Notes: a model not told the origin generated them from the letters alone. DNA of 64,000 nucleotides from Fibrobacterales bacterium Fibro_02 (GCA_001603905.1 LVAE01000062.1:1-64000), one strand, 5' to 3'. Positions 34,140-42,844 are shown, numbered from the stretch's first letter. Translations and numbers: made by a program.

Positions 34140-36941
34140 TCAAGGGCTATTTTTCAGCAGGGAATCCAGTCGGGCCGACAGGCGCTCCGCCCCCAAGGCA
34201 CTCAAGTGGTCGAAATCGTAGGCCATCGAGTCCGTATAGTCGTGCGCGCCAAACTTATTTTCGTCCACCAGAATAAAATGGGGATACTCCCTAGACAGGG
34301 AATCGAAATAGTCAAGAGTCTGCTTCGCGAGGCTCCTCTGGGTTCCATGACGGCCAAAGCTTCCTGTAGACGCATACTGCGGTGATTGCGGATAAACTAA
34401 TCCAATAACCTTAAAGCCCTTATTTTGTGTCGTATCAATAAAGGTCGTCAAGCTATCTACAACTTTCTTGTATATTTTTTCATCCATCTGTGAAAGAATC
34501 GTATCGCGCATTACCTGCACATCGCTCCCCCAGCCACGCGACTCAAGTTTCAGCAAACCTAACGTATTCACATATTCCAAAGAATCTTCTACAGTATAAC
34601 GATTGTTCTCGTCAACGATACGAATAAATTCTGCAGGAACGCTATCCTTCCAAAATTGATGGTTACGGTCATAAATATAACCCGGAGCCTGTTCAAACAA
34701 AGTAAACATTCTCGCGCTGCGGCTATTACTCATCAAGTCAGGAGAAATCTCGATGACGAGGTACTTGAGATTCTTTGCATGGGGTAAGACATAGTTGTTC
34801 GCCATATAAAGTTCAGCCCACAAGTCCCCACCCACAGAGCCAAAATTAAACGAGGGCATCGAGAACTGCAGAGGGTCAACTCCCCTTTCGGTCCTGGAGC
34901 TTCCTAATGCAATCAACTCAAAGGAATCCTTATTGTCCCAGAACATGCGCATCTTCACTGACATCGCCTTTTCGCCTTCCTGGTATACGGCATCGCGATA
35001 CACGCCTGCACTATCCAGCTCAAGATTCCCCGCCACACTCTTCGACATCGCCCATAGACACGGATGCCACAATTCTTCACCTTCGACAAGATCGACAATG
35101 CTGGAATCGCCTACATCCACCAACGCAATCTTCCGATGTGCACCTGCAGAATTGACGATGGTGACCACCGCCAAATCTTCGCGGTCCGCCCACTCGGAAT
35201 GATCAAAGGTATAGCCGTCAGGCGCAGGAATCGCACGCACTAGTTTTCCGCTGCTGTCAGCGACAATCAGGCGCTCGTGCGTCGCATATTTCTTACCCGC
35301 AAAATTCCTACCTGCAGCACTACCAAAATCAAGGAACAAAGTCCTATCGGTGCCGTCGCCAGAAAGAGAGGCGTTACAGGCCTGCGCGCCATCAAGCCAA
35401 ATATCATCCTTTCCATCCACATTCACGCGAAGCCGCTTGGAACCTGACACGGCGCGATGGATGCCGTCGCTATGTCCCTCGCGAGAAACGCCGCCATGAT
35501 ACGCCCCGGAGAGAATCTTTTTCGGTTTACCGAATCGGCCCTGCGAAAAAGGCACACTCCAGGTCGCTTTCGTAAAGAAAGCCGCATCGTCACTATTGTC
35601 TCCCGCATCATCCACATAGACAATCGACGTATCCCCCGACGCATCCACATACCAGCGCGGAATGGCTGCACTTTCAACATCAAGCTTTACCAGGCCGCTT
35701 CCATCGGCATCTAGGTTGCGCACATAAAGAGCGGACTTTCCCGACACGCCCTCGATTCCCGTACAGAAGGCAACCTTCATCCCGTCCGGAGAAATTTCCG
35801 GATGGAACACGGGCAAGGTATCGAAAATTTCAGCCACATTCACGCGGCCATCCTTGTAATCTACAAAAGCGAGATTACCCGTCTGGTTGTTCCTGAAAGC
35901 AAGCTTGACTCGAGTCGTTCCAACTTTCTGGCGGATATCTGCAGAGGACGCCTTGATCACAGGCAAGTCACCTACGGCGCTGCCGTTCGACGCCATCCAC
36001 GACGCATGGGGAATCGCTCCAAACGCCAGGCGAAATCCCATATACCCCGTTGTCGTCGACGTCGACACCGTATAGACATCACCCCGACTATATAAAGTCA
36101 TATCGCTAGCCGGCTGAATGATAGACCCGCCCTTGACAACTTTTTCTAGCAGCGAATTTCCAACCGGAGCCCCCGCATAATTCGTCACGGCGGTATCCCG
36201 TAAATTTCCGAGCCAGTCATTCGTCAATTCCAGCACATTCCCCGCTAGGTCGCAAAAACCAACGGAGTCCACAAAATCGCAGATTTCACGCCGAACGATA
36301 CCGGAATTCGCGGCATTCCAGCTTTGCTCTGGATTCCAGGCCGCGGAAGCTGCCACGACCCATTCGGCCTCTGTCGGCAGGCGGAACCCCTCAACTTCTG
36401 GGTGAAAAGTCAGCCCCTCCAAATAGGCGCAATTCCCATTCTGATCAAACAGCCGATTCAAGTAAGTATAGGCGGTGTCTACCCCCTTCGCCTTTCCATA
36501 AGCATTTGCAATAAGAACCGCATCGTAATACGATACATTGACCTTGGGCACGTTTCCCGCAACACATTCTAGATCTGCGCGCAAGCCATCATCCATTTGA
36601 GACGCCAACTCATAATCGGCGCAGCTAAATTCGTGAACGCCCAGCGAAAAATCGTAGTCCAAGGTCACCTTCATCCGCGGCTTTTCGGAGGCTTTTGCCC
36701 GTTCGTCATCGCTACCGAGGAAAATGGAAGCGCCCATGGGCTGTACACGCAACATTCCCTCATGAGCAGAATCCGCAACAATCTTTACCTGTACGGGGGC
36801 ATCCTCTGCAGGGGCAACTTCCGCGGAGCTTGAATCATCTCGCTCCTCGCCGATTTCCGAAACGGAATTCGAGCACGCCCCGCAAAATAGAGCGGTCAGC
36901 AGCATGCAAAGCGAAAGTAATCTGAAACGCACATTATTCAC
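34140..36941 (-). CDS. Fibrobacter paralogous lipoprotein (TIGR02171 type): FGE-like, beta-propeller and SGNH-like domains
   Basis: About 933 residues. Signal peptide with lipobox (TALFCGAC). Residues 65-325 resemble a formylglycine-generating-enzyme/SUMF1 fold (FSLGVHEFSCADYELA, FRLPTEAEWVVAA, CDLAGNVLELTNDW, MGFRLAFG). The middle (about 365-660) looks like a TolB/WD40-type propeller (PVFHPEISPDGMKVAFCTG, SIVYVDDAG). The C-terminal 250 residues look SGNH-hydrolase-like: ELIALGSSRTERGVDP with Ser, and DFDHLSALGAERLS with the Asp-x-His pair. This three-part architecture and length fit the Fibrobacter family TIGR02171, whose function is unknown. The start is uncertain: a TTG at 36959, GTG at 36941 or GTG at 36932 are all possible. 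Confidence 0.82.
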   Translation of the reverse strand: MNNVRFRLLSLCMLLTALFCGACSNSVSEIGEERDDSSSAEVAPAEDAPVQVKIVADSAHEGMLRVQPMGASIFLGSDDERAKASEKPRMKVTLDYDFSLGVHEFSCADYELASQMDDGLRADLECVAGNVPKVNVSYYDAVLIANAYGKAKGVDTAYTYLNRLFDQNGNCAYLEGLTFHPEVEGFRLPTEAEWVVAASAAWNPEQSWNAANSGIVRREICDFVDSVGFCDLAGNVLELTNDWLGNLRDTAVTNYAGAPVGNSLLEKVVKGGSIIQPASDMTLYSRGDVYTVSTSTTTGYMGFRLAFGAIPHASWMASNGSAVGDLPVIKASSADIRQKVGTTRVKLAFRNNQTGNLAFVDYKDGRVNVAEIFDTLPVFHPEISPDGMKVAFCTGIEGVSGKSALYVRNLDADGSGLVKLDVESAAIPRWYVDASGDTSIVYVDDAGDNSDDAAFFTKATWSVPFSQGRFGKPKKILSGAYHGGVSREGHSDGIHRAVSGSKRLRVNVDGKDDIWLDGAQACNASLSGDGTDRTLFLDFGSAAGRNFAGKKYATHERLIVADSSGKLVRAIPAPDGYTFDHSEWADREDLAVVTIVNSAGAHRKIALVDVGDSSIVDLVEGEELWHPCLWAMSKSVAGNLELDSAGVYRDAVYQEGEKAMSVKMRMFWDNKDSFELIALGSSRTERGVDPLQFSMPSFNFGSVGGDLWAELYMANNYVLPHAKNLKYLVIEISPDLMSNSRSARMFTLFEQAPGYIYDRNHQFWKDSVPAEFIRIVDENNRYTVEDSLEYVNTLGLLKLESRGWGSDVQVMRDTILSQMDEKIYKKVVDSLTTFIDTTQNKGFKVIGLVYPQSPQYASTGSFGRHGTQRSLAKQTLDYFDSLSREYPHFILVDENKFGAHDYTDSMAYDFDHLSALGAERLSARLDSLLKNSP

Positions 36942-36959
36942 AATTCCAAAAATAATCAA

Positions 36960-37542
36960 AAAACGGAGCGATTACGCCCAAACCATTTAAAATACGCCCA
37001 GCCTATTTGTTTTTCACGCCACCGGCAAAATAAGGCACCTATAAATTTCCCAATTCGCACCGATTTATAGGTCGCCAAAGAGTACTTTGAATACCCCGTA
37101 CCTATAAATAGCTCCATTCGCCTACATTTATAGGTACATTTAAAAGACAGTTTCAAGCCCCATACCTATAAGCAGACTTTTCTCATTCATTTTATAGGTA
37201 CATTTCGCCAAAATTTACAACAAATTATCATTTATTTGATCGCGGGCACCCCAATTCGGAGCGTTTTGGTACCTATAACAGGCACAACAGCTCCATTTTA
37301 TAGGTACACCCCACTTCAACCAATCGCAATCATACCTATAAATTTCACCCAACCAGGCACTTTATAGGTACGCACCTCCCAAAACAACCATTTAATCGCT
37401 CTATCCATCTACAAACAGGATTATCTATCGAGAAAACAACCTGTTTTGCAAACAGTTGCTAGCAAAATTCACTTTTTTTCGCCATTTGACTCTTTTTTAA
37501 ATAAAACATTTTATATTACCCATCTTCGCAAAAGGATATTTT
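36960..37542. other. 583-bp intergenic region carrying the inverted-repeat array
   Basis: No protein gene seen. The first 77 bp and the last 170 bp are AT-rich flanks; the latter holds TTGACT (37486) and TATATT (37512) as a possible promoter for the nuclease-like gene. The centre is the array annotated separately. Confidence 0.6.
37037..37369. repeat. Array of five 36-nt inverted-repeat units (ACCTATAAA-N18-TTTATAGGT)
   Basis: Units at 37037-37072, 37100-37135, 37164-37199, 37271-37305 and 37334-37369. Each has a left arm ACCTATAA(A/G/C) and right arm TTTATAGGT, extended to TACC/GGTA in units 2-5. Total length is 36 nt (35 in unit 4). Unit starts are 63, 64, 107 and 63 nt apart; the 107-nt gap may hold a decayed unit. 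The 18-nt centres and 27-28-nt spacers differ in sequence but are consistently poor in G on the forward strand. Could be a set of dimer operators, DNA sites for a recombinase or nuclease, or a multi-hairpin RNA. Confidence 0.8.
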
Positions 37543-38364
37543 ATGCAAACACATTTCGAAGACAACAACGCCTTAAACGATCCTCTTATTGAAATGCTGA
37601 TTTCGCGGCAAGAAGAAAATCTCTCCTTACTCACGCAGATTGGAAAGACAAAAAACATCAGCGGAAATCTACGCGTTGACAAATGCAGACAATCCTACCA
37701 GTATTACATCGTTACGCAAAAGGGAGACACGAAAGGGACCTACCTCCCGCGCAAAGAAATCCGCAAGGCAAAGGCCCTTGCGCAGCGTGACTACAACAGG
37801 GCGGCGGAGACCATCATCAAGAAGCAGCTCGCGGCCATCGACACTTTCCTCAAGGCATATCGGCCAAACGCACTTGACCAGGCCTTCACCAAGCAGCATC
37901 CGGGCCGCCGCGCACTCATCGCACCGGTGCGTGAACCCGATAGCGAGTTCATCGAAGCGTGGCGGCACTTGCCCTACACGGGCAAGGCCTTCGAAATCAA
38001 TGCCCCCGAGTTTTACACCGCAAACGGCGTCCGCGTCCGCTCGAAATCCGAAGTCATCATCGCGGACGCCCTCGACCGTGCAGGCATCCCTTACCGCTAT
38101 GAATTTCCCACAAGCGTCAAGGGCTGGGGCACGCTCTACCCGGACTTCACCTGTCTGCGCCCCAGCGCCCGCGAAGAAGTCATCTGGGAACACTTCGGCC
38201 TGATGGGCGAGCCGGACTACGCCGAGAACGCCGTCCAAAAGCTCGCCCACTACGCCGCAAGCGGGTACACCATCGGCAAAAACCTCATTGCCACCTTCGA
38301 AAGCGCAGCAACCCCTCTCTCCGTCAAGCAGGTGCAGGCATACATCAAGGCGCTGCTAATGTAA
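37543..38364 (+). CDS. PD-(D/E)XK-like nuclease-fold protein
   Basis: 273 residues, no signal peptide. An N-terminal region with a helical DNA- or protein-binding look (RKEIRKAKALAQRDYNRAAE) precedes a restriction-endonuclease-like core: VRVRSKSEVIIADALDRAGIPYRYE, LYPDFTCLRP, EVIWEHFGLM and YAENAVQKLAHYAASGYTIGKNLI. The SKSE glutamate, the YPDF aspartate and the WEHFG segment match the catalytic pattern of PD-(D/E)XK proteins. No methylase or helicase partner is adjacent. It lies directly downstream of the 36-nt inverted-repeat array, with AAAAGGA 6 bases before the ATG. Substrate unknown. Confidence 0.75.
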   Translation: MQTHFEDNNALNDPLIEMLISRQEENLSLLTQIGKTKNISGNLRVDKCRQSYQYYIVTQKGDTKGTYLPRKEIRKAKALAQRDYNRAAETIIKKQLAAIDTFLKAYRPNALDQAFTKQHPGRRALIAPVREPDSEFIEAWRHLPYTGKAFEINAPEFYTANGVRVRSKSEVIIADALDRAGIPYRYEFPTSVKGWGTLYPDFTCLRPSAREEVIWEHFGLMGEPDYAENAVQKLAHYAASGYTIGKNLIATFESAATPLSVKQVQAYIKALLM

Positions 38365-38410
38365 CATCAAGTTCCCAAACACCCTCTGCCTAATAATGTA
38401 TATTACCGAT

Positions 38411-38839
38411 ATGAAATCTTCCACCATCGCCAAAATACTCGTCTTAGCATTGCCCCTGCTCTTTTGCCAATGCGAACGCTTTCCCGACGCAGACTACGAT
38501 GAAGTCTATGTTGGTATCCATACGGAACATCCGCCTATCGCCGATTCTCTAAAAATAACCGTTCTTCACGACAAAGACACTGTATTACAACAGATTGGAA
38601 CAAAGGACCTAAAAACAACCCTCGCTGGAAACAGGCTTGAATCCAATTACGTGCTCCAAATTGAATTTTTCTGCAATGATCAATGGCTGAAGGCAATCCC
38701 ATACACCCTAGATGTCGGCAGCGGAGTTACGGCCATTTATCTGACCAAACGGCCGGACGGTTTCACACTGTTCAACACACCGCCCTCGAAAGAATGCAGC
38801 GAACTAGCCGATTACAAGCTAGTAGAAAAAAACAGTTGA
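38411..38839 (+). CDS. Small lipoprotein, 142 residues
   Basis: Signal peptide with lipobox LLFCQC, followed by a beta-rich domain (YVGIHTEHPPIADSLKITVLHDKDTVL, YVLQIEFFCNDQWLKAIPYTL). No family recognised. The ATG at 38411 is chosen: TATATT ends exactly 6 bases before it and there is no Shine-Dalgarno, so the message is probably leaderless; an ATG at 38396 lies inside that promoter. Its stop overlaps the start of the next lipoprotein gene, so the two are translationally coupled. Confidence 0.75.
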   Translation: MKSSTIAKILVLALPLLFCQCERFPDADYDEVYVGIHTEHPPIADSLKITVLHDKDTVLQQIGTKDLKTTLAGNRLESNYVLQIEFFCNDQWLKAIPYTLDVGSGVTAIYLTKRPDGFTLFNTPPSKECSELADYKLVEKNS

Positions 38840-39249
38840 TGATCCTTATGCGCATTTTGATTACCTTTCTGCTCCTTGCGCTTTGTTCCTGCGATCTGGA
38901 TACAATCCTTTTTGGTGAGTTATTATGCAGAAGCGGAATTAGCGTTCACGCATCCGCAGATACGGACTCCCTATATGTTGAAATCGTAGCCGGAGATTCC
39001 CTAATCTATTCAAAGAAGGACACCAGTAAGTATTTTTATTGGGGAATAGACAGCCGCGACCTAGAAAATTTCAACTGGACTATAAATATCACATCATACA
39101 GGCAACCTGATTCCACTAATACCGAGACCTACCAATTTTTCATCAAGCGGCACAGCAACTCCGAAATTTTCGTAGGCTACGACAACAAAATTTGCGAAGA
39201 CTGCCCTCCGTTTGTTCAAATACAATACGACAATTTCTGCGACGACTAG
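38839..39249 (+). CDS. Small lipoprotein, 136 residues, coupled to the previous gene
   Basis: The ATG at 38839 shares its A with the preceding TGA stop; an ATG at 38848 is also possible. Signal peptide with lipobox LLALCSC, then a domain with a beta pattern similar in outline to its neighbour (SGISVHASADTDSLYVEIVAGDSLIYSKKD, FNWTINITSYRQPDS) and a Cys-rich end (CEDCPPF). No family recognised; the two lipoproteins probably work as a pair in the envelope. Confidence 0.75.
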   Translation: MILMRILITFLLLALCSCDLDTILFGELLCRSGISVHASADTDSLYVEIVAGDSLIYSKKDTSKYFYWGIDSRDLENFNWTINITSYRQPDSTNTETYQFFIKRHSNSEIFVGYDNKICEDCPPFVQIQYDNFCDD

Positions 39250-39273
39250 AGGACGCAAAAAAATATTCCGTCT

Positions 39274-39293
39274 CCCTGGATCACAGTCCAGGG
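39274..39293. repeat. Hairpin from a dispersed intergenic repeat
   Basis: CCCTGGA, TCACAG, TCCAGGG within a stretch reading on into GGCCGGAATGAC; similar modules end the repeats at 41688 and 43852. It lies between convergent genes and may serve as a terminator. Confidence 0.5.
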
Positions 39294-39363
39294 CAGGCTC
39301 TGGCCGGAATGACAATGAGTGAAGGCTGCGACTCTCGCGACCCGCGACGTTCCCAGCCCGCGA

Positions 39364-40347
39364 CTACGGCACTTCCACAGAATCCAGAATCTTCTGCACC
39401 ACAGTCTCGGCAGAGACTTCTTCCGCTTCGGCCTCGTAGCTCAAGATAATGCGGTGGCGGAGCACTTCCATGGCGACGGCCTTCACGTCTTCGGGCGTCA
39501 CGTAGGCACGGCCCTGAATAAACGCATGAGCCTTCGATGCCTGGGCAAGGCCGATGGATGCACGCGGAGAGGCGCCCACTTCCACAAAGCCCACCAGGTC
39601 GCTACGCTTGATGCTGCCCGGATCGCGGGTCGCAAGCACCAGGTTCACGATGTATTCGCGCACGCGTTCGTCCACGTACACCTGCTTCACCAGCTGGCGG
39701 GCGGCGAGGATATCTTCCTTCGTGGCGACGGCCTGCGGCTGGCGCAGTCCCGCACCGGCGACGGCATCGAGAATCTTCATTTCGTCGGCCTTGTTCGGGT
39801 AGCTGACCTTCACCTTCAACAGGAAACGGTCCACCTGGGCTTCGGGCAGCGGATACGTGCCTTCCTGCTCGATGGGGTTCTGCGTGGCAAGCACCAGGAA
39901 CGGTTCGTCCAGCTTGAACGTCTCGTCACCAATGGTGATGTGGCGTTCCTGCATGGCTTCGAGCAAGGCGCTTTGCACCTTCGACGGTGCACGGTTGATT
40001 TCATCGGCCAGCACCAGGTTCGTAAACAGCGGGCCCTTGCGGGTCTCGAACTTCGCTTCCTTCGCGTTGTAAATCGTGGTACCCAGCAAGTCAGCCGGCA
40101 ACAGGTCAGGCGTAAACTGGATGCGCTTGAAATCGAGTGACACCGCATCAGCAAAAGCCTTCACCGCAGTCGTCTTGGCAAGGCCCGGCAGACCTTCCAG
40201 CAGCACGTGACCGTCCGCTAAAATACCCGTCAGAATGCTTTCAACAAGAGCCTTCTGGCCAATCACCGTACCTTCCACTTCACGCAGCAAATTCATGCAA
40301 AAAGCACTCTGCTGTCTAACCTTTTCCGAAAGTTCCTGAATATCCAT
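39364..40347 (-). CDS. MoxR-family AAA+ ATPase
   Basis: 327 residues. Walker A GLPGLAKT (52-59), Walker B LVLADEINRA (about 110-119), sensor 1 LATQNP with the MoxR signature IEQEGTYPLPEAQVDRFL, and the C-terminal lid (GASPRASIGLAQASKAHAFIQGRAYVTPEDV). MoxR ATPases act as chaperones, usually encoded with DUF58 and VWA (Bat) proteins. Those partners are not adjacent here; the only Bat-like protein in the window is at 47302-48201 on the same strand, 7 kb upstream. Confidence 0.94.
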   Translation of the reverse strand: MDIQELSEKVRQQSAFCMNLLREVEGTVIGQKALVESILTGILADGHVLLEGLPGLAKTTAVKAFADAVSLDFKRIQFTPDLLPADLLGTTIYNAKEAKFETRKGPLFTNLVLADEINRAPSKVQSALLEAMQERHITIGDETFKLDEPFLVLATQNPIEQEGTYPLPEAQVDRFLLKVKVSYPNKADEMKILDAVAGAGLRQPQAVATKEDILAARQLVKQVYVDERVREYIVNLVLATRDPGSIKRSDLVGFVEVGASPRASIGLAQASKAHAFIQGRAYVTPEDVKAVAMEVLRHRIILSYEAEAEEVSAETVVQKILDSVEVP

Positions 40348-40668
40348 GCGATTTTACCTCTATGTATATTTTACAAAATTTCAACGACCTCCGTTTTTCG
40401 AATATCATCGTTCGTCAGCAAGACGAGAGACGAGAGACGAGAGACGAGAGCTTTTTTTGGATTTTAAGATACAAAATTCCACGGAAAAAGGCAAATGAGT
40501 TATCAAAAGGGGTAAGAATCCCCCTAGCTTTAGCCACTGCTCAGCCTGCTCCGCACGCGGACAAATTACGGCCTTCGGCCTTTACTGTCCGCTTTGCGGC
40601 CAGGCTATCGCCGTGTCTGCCGCTACCCCCTCACCTAGGGGGCCACCCCCTAACACCCCCGCAATCAA
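40348..40668. other. Intergenic region with heptamer tandem repeat and GC-rich repeats
   Basis: No gene seen. It contains four copies of AGACGAG (40421-40448) and, from about 40540, GC-rich palindromic sequence (GGCCTTCGGCC, CCCCCTCACCTAGGGGG) of the kind scattered in Fibrobacter intergenic regions. Confidence 0.55.
40421..40450. repeat. Tandem heptamer repeat AGACGAG x4
   Basis: Four perfect copies of AGACGAG plus AG, followed by AGCTTTTTTT-like sequence, upstream of the MoxR gene. Slippage-prone simple repeat. Confidence 0.8.
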
Positions 40669-41586
40669 TCACTCTTCTGCACCATTCTGTCTTTTCTCGT
40701 ATTCTTCCAAGGACTCCAAATCCCTTTCCTTTTGGCGTTCTTCCGCAGCCTTCATTTCGGTTTGCGTTTTTTCTTGTTTCTTTATTGAAAAAGCCATAGA
40801 CTCAAACGTACTTATAATACTTATCGTTACAGAAAACCTGTCCATTTTTGAGAATTTTTCGTACTTTTCAGGATAGTTGCTATATTCCCTGCGTTTATAT
40901 GTCAAGTCCCTTCCATAGCGGAATTCTACACCTATCCTTAGTGATTCATTCGGCATAAAGGAAGCATAACCACCACAACCAATCTCGTCATAAAAGACAG
41001 GTGCCGACCTGCCCATTCCAATAACCATAGCCCCATGCTGAGCCGTATTGGCTTCACGACCATTTCTAGACAAATGCTGAGTCAAGCCTATCCGGAAATT
41101 ATCCCCTATAGGCAATTGCTCAATAAGTGATATACCGCCGCCCCATTGAAAATATTTGTGTTCCACTTTTTCCAATTGCCACAGCCATAAATTGCTCCAA
41201 CCCATCACACCAAAATAATCCGAAACAAAACCTGCCTGCACGTAAGGCGTCAAAAAATCAAACCCCAATCCGTACTTGAAATACCCTTTATTTCTCTGAA
41301 GAGAGAACATGCCACCTATGGGCCATTCCTTGCTTTTATAGTACCATTCGTCATTCCAATCATCTGACCTTTCTACTTCCTTGATACCGTCGGCAACATA
41401 ATCAACGCCAGCTTCATCATCGACAAGATCTCCAAAAAACGCCGAAGCAGAGGCCCCCATCACATAATCTCCGTCACTTTTCTCCATAAACGTAGCAGCA
41501 GATGGCGGACGTATAATGGCAACACTGCACCCCACCAAGAGCAGGGCGTACACCGCCAAGACAATCCATAAAATTCCGCGAGCCAT
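40669..41586 (-). CDS. Lipoprotein with barrel-like domain (paralogue A)
   Basis: 305 residues. Signal peptide with lipobox LLLVGC preceded by MARGILWIVL, identical to the first ten residues of the gene at 42845-43750. The middle (YFKYGLGFDFLTPYVQAGFVSDYFGVMGW, GGGISLIEQLPIGDNFRIGLTQHLSRNG, RIGVEFRYGRDLTY) alternates hydrophobic and aromatic residues like a small beta-barrel or beta-sandwich. The tail is a charged coiled-coil-like helix (KKQEKTQTEMKAAEERQKERD). The upstream 126 bp are also duplicated before paralogue B. Function unknown. Confidence 0.8.
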   Translation of the reverse strand: MARGILWIVLAVYALLLVGCSVAIIRPPSAATFMEKSDGDYVMGASASAFFGDLVDDEAGVDYVADGIKEVERSDDWNDEWYYKSKEWPIGGMFSLQRNKGYFKYGLGFDFLTPYVQAGFVSDYFGVMGWSNLWLWQLEKVEHKYFQWGGGISLIEQLPIGDNFRIGLTQHLSRNGREANTAQHGAMVIGMGRSAPVFYDEIGCGGYASFMPNESLRIGVEFRYGRDLTYKRREYSNYPEKYEKFSKMDRFSVTISIISTFESMAFSIKKQEKTQTEMKAAEERQKERDLESLEEYEKRQNGAEE

Positions 41587-41712
41587 TATCTACAAAATAG
41601 AATATCCAGGCAAAACCCGGATTCATTCCATCTGCCAATTCGCAAACTTTATCAAATAAAATAGACCACTTTGCTTCTAGGAAGGAGATTCCGGGTCAAG
41701 CCCGGAATGACA
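41587..41712. repeat. Duplicated upstream region, copy 1
   Basis: About 126 bp nearly identical to 43751-43876, ending in the palindrome ATTCCGGG-TCAAG-CCCGGAAT (41688-41708) and GAC. Lies upstream of paralogue A; the duplication therefore covered gene start plus promoter region. Confidence 0.8.
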
Positions 41713-41720
41713 TTTAGGGC

Positions 41721-41759
41721 AAAAAAAAAGACCATATTCTCGGCGCCGGGAATATGGTC
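41721..41759 (-). terminator. dinD terminator
   Basis: GACCATATTCTCGGC (41730-41744) and GCCGGGAATATGGTC (41745-41759) form a 15-bp near-perfect stem; on the reverse strand nine T follow (41729-41721). A further palindrome CATTTTCCCC-ACGC-GGGGAAAATG is at 41768-41791. Confidence 0.85.
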
Positions 41760-41794
41760 CACTCTATCATTTTCCCCACGCGGGGAAAATGCTT

Positions 41795-42631
41795 CTACTT
41801 TTTCTTCTTTTGTGGTTTCAGAAGAGCAGCATCAGCCCTTTTCAACCGACGCGCCACCTTCTTGACATCTTCGCTTGCGGGCAACTTCTCGGGAACAATG
41901 CCACGGTCAAGAAGCATCTTACGAACGGCGAGATTGTTGTCCACATGTTCTTTTTCAATTTTCTTTTGTCCAAAAAGATTCTTCGTCTGCGTCTTAACAG
42001 AAGTCATCTCGGCAGCAAGATCCTTCGCCTTGATACTTACCGTAGGCAAGAAGTCTGCCAGCGGCCGACTTGCGGGAACGTTGTACTTACGCTTCAAGAG
42101 GTTCGTATCGATATTAAACAACGCTTGGTCTCCCTTGGAACGGATAACGGCAAACCCCTTGCTATCTACGCCATGTTCAAACAATACTCCCGAAAGAACC
42201 TTTTCCGTATGAGCAAGCTTTTCCCTCGCCTGCACACGTTCTAGTTCGAGGATGCGACCTTCAACAATTTCTGCCACACGAGTCTGCACAGCAAAGTAAT
42301 TCTGTGCAAAAGAAATTTCGGCCTTATGAGAATCCCCGTTCTGCGCAACCAGATAACAAGCATAACGAGTGAGCATATAATCATCAACTTCGCGAACAGA
42401 ACCACTTCCGAGAGAGACCATTTTCCCCACTCGGGGAAAATGGTCCTCGGTTTCTTCTCCTGCATTATTACAAGCTTCCCGAGCCTTGCAAATGACATTC
42501 TGGAACTTATCCCACTTGTTATACCCAAGCAGTTCACTCAGGTCACGAGCACTCCAGCATTCCACTCCTTGGTAATCGCAAGCAATAGCCTCAAACTTCT
42601 CGAAGAGGGTCTTGATTTCTTCGGACTTCAT
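41795..42631 (-). CDS. dinD: DNA-damage-inducible protein D (DinD)
   Basis: 278 residues, matching DinD: N-terminal Bro-N-like domain with CWSARDLSELLGYNKWDKF and GKMVSLGSGSVREVDDYMLTRYACYLVAQNGDSHKAEISFAQNYFAVQTR, then HTEKVLSGVLFEHGVDSKGFAVIRSKGD and NVPASRPLADFLPTVSIKAKDLA. In E. coli DinD is SOS-induced and inhibits RecA filament activity. AAAGGAG precedes the ATG, and an 8-bp palindrome (42645-42663) lies just upstream. A 13-bp-arm palindrome is embedded in its own coding sequence (42416-42445). It sits between two duplicated lipoprotein genes. Confidence 0.93.
   Translation of the reverse strand: MKSEEIKTLFEKFEAIACDYQGVECWSARDLSELLGYNKWDKFQNVICKAREACNNAGEETEDHFPRVGKMVSLGSGSVREVDDYMLTRYACYLVAQNGDSHKAEISFAQNYFAVQTRVAEIVEGRILELERVQAREKLAHTEKVLSGVLFEHGVDSKGFAVIRSKGDQALFNIDTNLLKRKYNVPASRPLADFLPTVSIKAKDLAAEMTSVKTQTKNLFGQKKIEKEHVDNNLAVRKMLLDRGIVPEKLPASEDVKKVARRLKRADAALLKPQKKKK
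42416..42445. repeat. 13-bp-arm palindrome inside dinD
   Basis: GACCATTTTCCCC (42416-42428), loop ACTC, GGGGAAAATGGTC (42433-42445): perfect. It encodes the conserved EDHFPRVGKMV stretch. The core CATTTTCCCC/GGGGAAAATG recurs at 41768-41791 just after the gene. Confidence 0.85.
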
Positions 42632-42644
42632 AGTAGTCTCCTTT

Positions 42645-42663
42645 TGGTCGCATTCTGCGACCA
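42645..42663 (-). promoter_or_regulatory. Candidate operator upstream of dinD
   Basis: TGGTCGCA (42645-42652), TTC, TGCGACCA (42656-42663): perfect 8-bp arms, adjacent to the dinD ribosome-binding site. It does not fit the LexA box I recall for Fibrobacter (TGC-N-C-N4-GTGCA), so the regulator is uncertain. Confidence 0.5.
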
Positions 42664-42844
42664 GTTAATGTTTAGAGACGTCCTTGCAAAATCGAAATCC
42701 AATTAAAACAAGAACGCACCTCGCCTTTGTATAGCGAGATGCGTTCAGCGGTAATGTACCTAATAATCAAAAAACTGGCAAGGGGCTTACGAAAATTTTA
42801 CATAGACTAAATTGGGTAAGCAGTGCTTGCCCAATCTTAAAAAA

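Noticed and set aside
37037..37369. CRISPR array
   Set aside because: Unit length and spacing are CRISPR-like, but only the 9-10-bp arms are conserved, there is no identical direct repeat of 25-37 nt, and no cas genes are present.
42645..42663. LexA (SOS) box upstream of dinD
   Set aside because: A palindrome is present but it does not match the Fibrobacter LexA motif as I recall it, nor the E. coli CTG-N10-CAG spacing, so it is listed only as a candidate operator.
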